This document shows, piece after piece, positions 57,076 to 63,199 of a DNA stretch of 63,199 nt (within the stretch, counting starts at the first letter, position 1; each line of letters starts with the position of its first letter). Origin of the DNA: Pseudomonadota bacterium (GTDB taxonomy: Bacteria > Pseudomonadota > Gammaproteobacteria > Burkholderiales > UBA9220); assembly GCA_021845865.1 (NCBI GenBank), contig JAJZVC010000013.1, forward strand, positions 1 through 63,199, given 5' to 3'. The position numbers and the translations under genes were made by a program. Below the pieces are notes generated by a model, which worked only from the letters and a program-made list of their open reading frames with translations, was not told where the DNA came from and ran no database searches.

Positions 57076-57432
57076 ATGATTAGCACATCGGACAAGATCA
57101 AACTGACGTTGGCCATCCTGCTGCTGTTGGCGGGGGTGGCCGTTTTCCATTATTTGGCCGACCAGGCTGCCGCGCTGCGCGTGGCGGCGGTCCTGGTGGC
57201 GGTGGTGGCGGCTTTTGCCGTGGCCTCCTTTACCGACCTTGGCCGCCAGTTTTCCGGTTTTTCCCGGGATGCGGTGGCTGAAGCGAAAAAGGTCGTCTGG
57301 CCGAGCCGTAAGGAAACCATGCAGACCACCGGCGTGGTGGTGCTGCTGGTGCTGGTCATGGCGGTTTTCCTCTGGGCCGTGGACGCGGGTCTTGCCTGGG
57401 CGGTGAAAAATTTGATGGGCTGGGGGGTGTGA
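57076..57432 (+). CDS. secE: Preprotein translocase subunit SecE (second copy)
   Basis: 118 residues, identical to the copy at 40658 including the TGATG overlap with nusG. A second intact secE is not expected in a bacterial genome, so its reality depends on the duplication being genuine. Confidence 0.93.
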   Translation: MISTSDKIKLTLAILLLLAGVAVFHYLADQAAALRVAAVLVAVVAAFAVASFTDLGRQFSGFSRDAVAEAKKVVWPSRKETMQTTGVVVLLVLVMAVFLWAVDAGLAWAVKNLMGWGV

Positions 57433-57965
57433 TGTCGAAGCGTTGGTATGTGGTGCATGCCTATTCGGGCTTCGAGAAAAGCGTCATGCGGGCGCTGAAG
57501 GAGCGCATCGAGCGCGCCGGCATGCAGGACAAGTTCGGTGAGATTCTGGTGCCGGTGGAAGAGGTGGTCGAGATGAAGAGCGGTCAGAAGAGCATCAGCG
57601 AGCGCAAGTTCTTCCCCGGCTACGTGCTGGTCAACATGGAAATGACCGACGAGACTTGGCACCTGGTGAAAAATACGCCCAAGGTGACCGGTTTCGTTGG
57701 CGGTTCGGCAAACAAGCCGACTCCCATCACCGACAAAGAGGTGGAGGGCATCCTTCATCAAATCCAAGAGGGCGTGGAAAAGCCGCGCCCCAAGGTGTCC
57801 TTCGAAACCGGCGAAACGGTCCGGGTTATCGAGGGCCCGTTCAGCGACTTCAACGGCACGGTCGAGGAAGTCAACTACGACAAGAGCAAGCTGCGCGTGT
57901 CGGTGTTGATTTTCGGTCGCGCCACCCCGGTCGAGCTCGAGTTCGGCCAGGTGGAGAAAGTTTAA
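57432..57965 (+). CDS. nusG: Transcription factor NusG (second copy)
   Basis: 177 residues, identical to the copy at 41014; NGN and KOW domains intact. It shows no divergence that would suggest a specialised NusG paralogue such as RfaH. Confidence 0.94.
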   Translation: MSKRWYVVHAYSGFEKSVMRALKERIERAGMQDKFGEILVPVEEVVEMKSGQKSISERKFFPGYVLVNMEMTDETWHLVKNTPKVTGFVGGSANKPTPITDKEVEGILHQIQEGVEKPRPKVSFETGETVRVIEGPFSDFNGTVEEVNYDKSKLRVSVLIFGRATPVELEFGQVEKV

Positions 57966-58073
57966 GGCGTCTGCCTTGAAGGCGCGCTCCGGCGCGTTCG
58001 ATCAACGGGGAGCCGAAATCCGGTCTAGCCGCCGGGTCAAGGCGTGACTACCCATCAGTGAAGGAGTAATACC

Positions 58074-58505
58074 GTGGCTAAGAAAGTAATCGGCTATATC
58101 AAGCTGCAAATCCCGGCCGGCAAGGCCAACCCCAGCCCTCCCGTGGGTCCGGCCCTCGGTCAGCGCGGCCTCAACATCATGGAGTTCTGCAAGGCGTTCA
58201 ACGCGGCCACCCAGAGCATGGAGCCCGGCCTGCCTATTCCCGTGGTGATCACCGCCTATGCGGACAAGAGCTTCACCTTCGTGATGAAGACTCCTCCCGC
58301 CACCATCCTGATCAAGAAAGCGGCCAAGATCGACAAGGGCAGCCCCCGTCCGCATACCGACAAGGTGGGCAAGATCACCCGCGCCCAAGCGGAAGAAATC
58401 GCCAAGACCAAGATGCCCGATCTCACCGCGGCTGACATGGACGCGGCGGTGCGCACCATCGCCGGTAGCGCCCGCAGCATGGGTATTGAAGTGGAGGGGG
58501 TGTAA
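58074..58505 (+). CDS. rplK: 50S ribosomal protein L11 (second copy)
   Basis: 143 residues, identical to the copy at 41656, with the same GTG start and leader. Confidence 0.94.
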   Translation: MAKKVIGYIKLQIPAGKANPSPPVGPALGQRGLNIMEFCKAFNAATQSMEPGLPIPVVITAYADKSFTFVMKTPPATILIKKAAKIDKGSPRPHTDKVGKITRAQAEEIAKTKMPDLTAADMDAAVRTIAGSARSMGIEVEGV

Positions 58506-59201
58506 ATGGCCAAGATTTCCAAGCGCGTCAAAGCGATCCGCGCCAAAGTTGATCGCACCAAGCTGTATCCCGTCGACGAGGCTCTGGGTCTCATCAAGGA
58601 AACCTGCAACGCCAAGTTCGACGAATCCGTCGACGTGGCCATCGGCCTCGGCGTCGATGCCCGCAAATCCGACCAGATGGTCCGTGGTTCCGTCGTGCTT
58701 CCCCGCGGCACCGGCAAGAGCGTTCGCGTTGCCGTGTTCGCCCAGGGTGCCGCCGCCGAGGCCGCCAAGGCCGCCGGCGCCGACGTGGTGGGTTTTGAAG
58801 ACCTGGCCGAGGAAGTCAAGGGCGGCCGCATGGATTTCGACGTGGTGGTGGCGGCTCCTGACGCCATGCGCGTCGTGGGCGCTCTGGGCCAGATTCTCGG
58901 CCCCCGTGGCCTGATGCCGAACCCCAAGGTGGGCACCGTGACCCCCAACGTCGGCGAAGCCGTGAAGAACGCCAAGGCCGGCCAAGTCCAGTTCCGCATC
59001 GACAAGGCGGGCATCGTGCACGGCACCATCGGCCGCGCCTCCTTCGAGGTGGGCGCCCTGAAGGAAAACCTCCTGGCGCTGGTGGATGCTCTGCAGAAGG
59101 CGAAGCCTGCCTCCTCCAAGGGCGTTTATCTGAAGAAAATTGCCGTCTCCAGCACCATGGGGGCCGGCGTGAAAGTCGATCAGACCTCTCTGAGCGCTTG
59201 A
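58506..59201 (+). CDS. rplA: 50S ribosomal protein L1 (second copy)
   Basis: 231 residues, identical to the copy at 42088, abutting rplK in the same way. Confidence 0.94.
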   Translation: MAKISKRVKAIRAKVDRTKLYPVDEALGLIKETCNAKFDESVDVAIGLGVDARKSDQMVRGSVVLPRGTGKSVRVAVFAQGAAAEAAKAAGADVVGFEDLAEEVKGGRMDFDVVVAAPDAMRVVGALGQILGPRGLMPNPKVGTVTPNVGEAVKNAKAGQVQFRIDKAGIVHGTIGRASFEVGALKENLLALVDALQKAKPASSKGVYLKKIAVSSTMGAGVKVDQTSLSA

Positions 59202-59442
59202 TCGGTAGCCGCCGCCACGCTGCGGGCGGCGTAAAGGGCTTTGGGCTGCCGGGGTTCGCCCCGGCTGGCTGTCAAAGACCGTAGGGATCCCCCTTCGGGG
59301 TGGATTTAAACGCAAAAGCGCCCTGCGCAGATGGCGTTACCCGAAACAGGCAAGCATTGTGCTCCTGAATCAGGTCGCCGAAAGGGTGGCGTGCATTCCC
59401 GCAATGCGCGCCGTAATTTGGCTTGATAGGAGGAAAGACCTA
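59202..59442 (+). promoter_or_regulatory. Leader of rplJL (L10-leader-like region), copy B
   Basis: The same 241-bp leader as 42784-43024, with the same UUCG-capped hairpins. Identity in this non-coding stretch argues that the duplication is very recent or artefactual. Confidence 0.58.
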
Positions 59443-59940
59443 ATGGGTCTCAATCTGGAAGACAAAAAAGCCGTCGTGGCTGAAGTGTCCGAGAAGCTCG
59501 TGAACGCCCAGACCGTGGTCGTGGCCGAATACGCTGGCATCGAGGTGGGTGACATCACCGCGCTGCGCGCCAAGGCCCGCCAGTCCGGCGTCTACCTGCG
59601 CGTTCTCAAGAACACTCTGGTCCGCCGCGCTGTCGCCGAAACCCAGTTCGCTCCCCTCGCCGCCGAAATGACCGGCCCCTTGATCTACGGTATTTCCGAA
59701 GATCCCGTGGCCGCGGCGAAGGTGCTGAACGAGTTCGCGAAGACCAACGATAAGCTGAAGCTGAAGGCTGGCGTTTACGCCGGCAAGCTGCTCGACAAAG
59801 CGGGTGTGCAGGCCCTGGCCTCCATTCCCAGCCGCGAAGAGCTGCTGGCCAAGCTGCTGGGCGTCATGCAGGCCCCCGTTTCCGGCTTTGCCTGCGCCCT
59901 GGCTGCTCTCGCCAAACAGCGCGAAGAAGCCGCCGCTTAA
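59443..59940 (+). CDS. rplJ: 50S ribosomal protein L10 (second copy)
   Basis: 165 residues, identical to the copy at 43025. The same start was chosen for the same reason (GGAGGAAAG before ATG). Confidence 0.94.
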   Translation: MGLNLEDKKAVVAEVSEKLVNAQTVVVAEYAGIEVGDITALRAKARQSGVYLRVLKNTLVRRAVAETQFAPLAAEMTGPLIYGISEDPVAAAKVLNEFAKTNDKLKLKAGVYAGKLLDKAGVQALASIPSREELLAKLLGVMQAPVSGFACALAALAKQREEAAA

Positions 59941-59979
59941 TCGTTTCCGTAAAGAATCTAGATCTAGGAGTACATTGAA

Positions 59980-60354
59980 ATGGCTATTAGCAAAGACGAT
60001 ATCCTTGAAGCCGTTGGCAACATGACCGTGATGGAGCTGAACGAGCTGGTCAAGGCCTTCGAAGAGAAGTTCGGTGTTTCCGCCGCCGCCATGGCCGTGG
60101 CTGCCCCCGCCGCTGGTGGCGCTGCCGCCGCCGCCGAAGAGAAGACCGAGTTCGACGTGATTCTGGCCTCCGCCGGCGCCAACAAGGTGAACGTCATCAA
60201 GGCCGTGCGCGAAGTGACCGGCCTGGGCCTGAAGGAAGCCAAGGACCTGGTGGACGGCGCTCCCAAGGCCGTGAAGGAAGGCGTGTCCAAGGCCGAAGCC
60301 GACGACATCCAGAAGAAACTGACTGAAGCCGGCGCGACCGTCGAAGTCAAGTAA
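59980..60354 (+). CDS. rplL: 50S ribosomal protein L7/L12 (second copy)
   Basis: 124 residues, identical to the copy at 43562, including hinge and C-terminal domain. Confidence 0.94.
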   Translation: MAISKDDILEAVGNMTVMELNELVKAFEEKFGVSAAAMAVAAPAAGGAAAAAEEKTEFDVILASAGANKVNVIKAVREVTGLGLKEAKDLVDGAPKAVKEGVSKAEADDIQKKLTEAGATVEVK

Positions 60355-60381
60355 TCGTTTCTCGCGAAACGACCGTGAAAT

Positions 60382-60406
60382 GGCCGGCGGGTAACCGCCG
60401 GCCTTT
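60382..60406 (+). terminator. Attenuator hairpin between rplL and rpoB, copy B
   Basis: The same perfect 9-bp stem and GTAA loop as at 43964-43988. Confidence 0.75.
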
Positions 60407-60502
60407 CCCGCTTCAGAGAACACAAGACAGCGAACGGAAGCCAACCTTCGGTTTTCTGTCTTTTGTTGTCTGCCGTACCCGGTACAACTCCATGGAGAAA
60501 CT

Positions 60503-63199
<2,697 letters not shown>

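Overview
The window is GC-rich, densely packed DNA from a Gram-negative bacterium, almost certainly a betaproteobacterium, with Rhodocyclales or a relative as my best guess. The evidence is the gene order tRNA-Tyr/Gly/Thr-tuf-tRNA-Trp-secE-nusG-rplKAJL-rpoBC-rpsLG-fusA-tuf, an IF-1 paralogue with a C-terminal tail beside a cold-shock gene, a pyruvate dehydrogenase operon whose E3 carries its own lipoyl domain, and the leuC-entericidin-leuD-leuB-asd order. The genus cannot be read from this sequence.

Region 1 (1-16.1 kb) starts with the right end of an IS481-like element. Nine genes on the minus strand follow: a PBP7-type endopeptidase, a Ser/Thr kinase-HDOD-GAF fusion, a YcgR-like PilZ protein, YbiB, a CHASE/PAS/GGDEF/EAL protein, a PBP4-type DacB, a beta-CASP metallo-beta-lactamase, a CheZ-like helical protein and an EAL-HDOD protein. 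A divergent HDOD-REC-GGDEF protein closes the block. The theme is cyclic-di-GMP and phospho-signalling, mixed with peptidoglycan enzymes and an RNA-processing enzyme.

Region 2 (16.2-25.2 kb) holds a winged-helix/Cys-rich protein, a DUF3050 protein, IF-1, a cold-shock protein and the pyruvate dehydrogenase operon aceE-aceF-[mntA-hepT]-lpdA. A nucleotidyltransferase/HEPN toxin-antitoxin pair sits inside that operon. The operon ends in a strong intrinsic terminator, and a candidate operator lies in the divergent aceE/aminopeptidase region.

Region 3 (25.4-38.8 kb) carries an M17 aminopeptidase, a pseudo-receiver/HATPase protein, a P-type ATPase with a 54-codon gene overlapping its stop, aroC, an MFS transporter, a pseudo-receiver-PilZ protein preceded by a clear c-di-GMP-I (GEMM-I) riboswitch with its own promoter, and the leucine/aspartate-family genes leuC-ecn-orf46-leuD-leuB-asd.

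Region 4 (38.8-63.2 kb) is the translation/transcription supercluster: a tRNA-tuf operon, secE-nusG, the L11 and L10 ribosomal operons, rpoBC, and the str operon with a consensus promoter. After the second tuf gene, where rpsJ would be expected, the sequence instead repeats tRNA-Trp-secE-nusG-rplKAJL-rpoB with a constant offset of 16,418 bp. The one difference I found is 4 bases from the window end. This is either a real tandem duplication from tufA x tufB recombination or an assembly join through the tuf repeat.

The observations most worth following are the c-di-GMP riboswitch that appears to govern a degenerate receiver-PilZ effector, the HDOD/c-di-GMP/Ser-Thr kinase block, the toxin-antitoxin pair embedded in the pyruvate dehydrogenase operon, and the duplicated rpo region.
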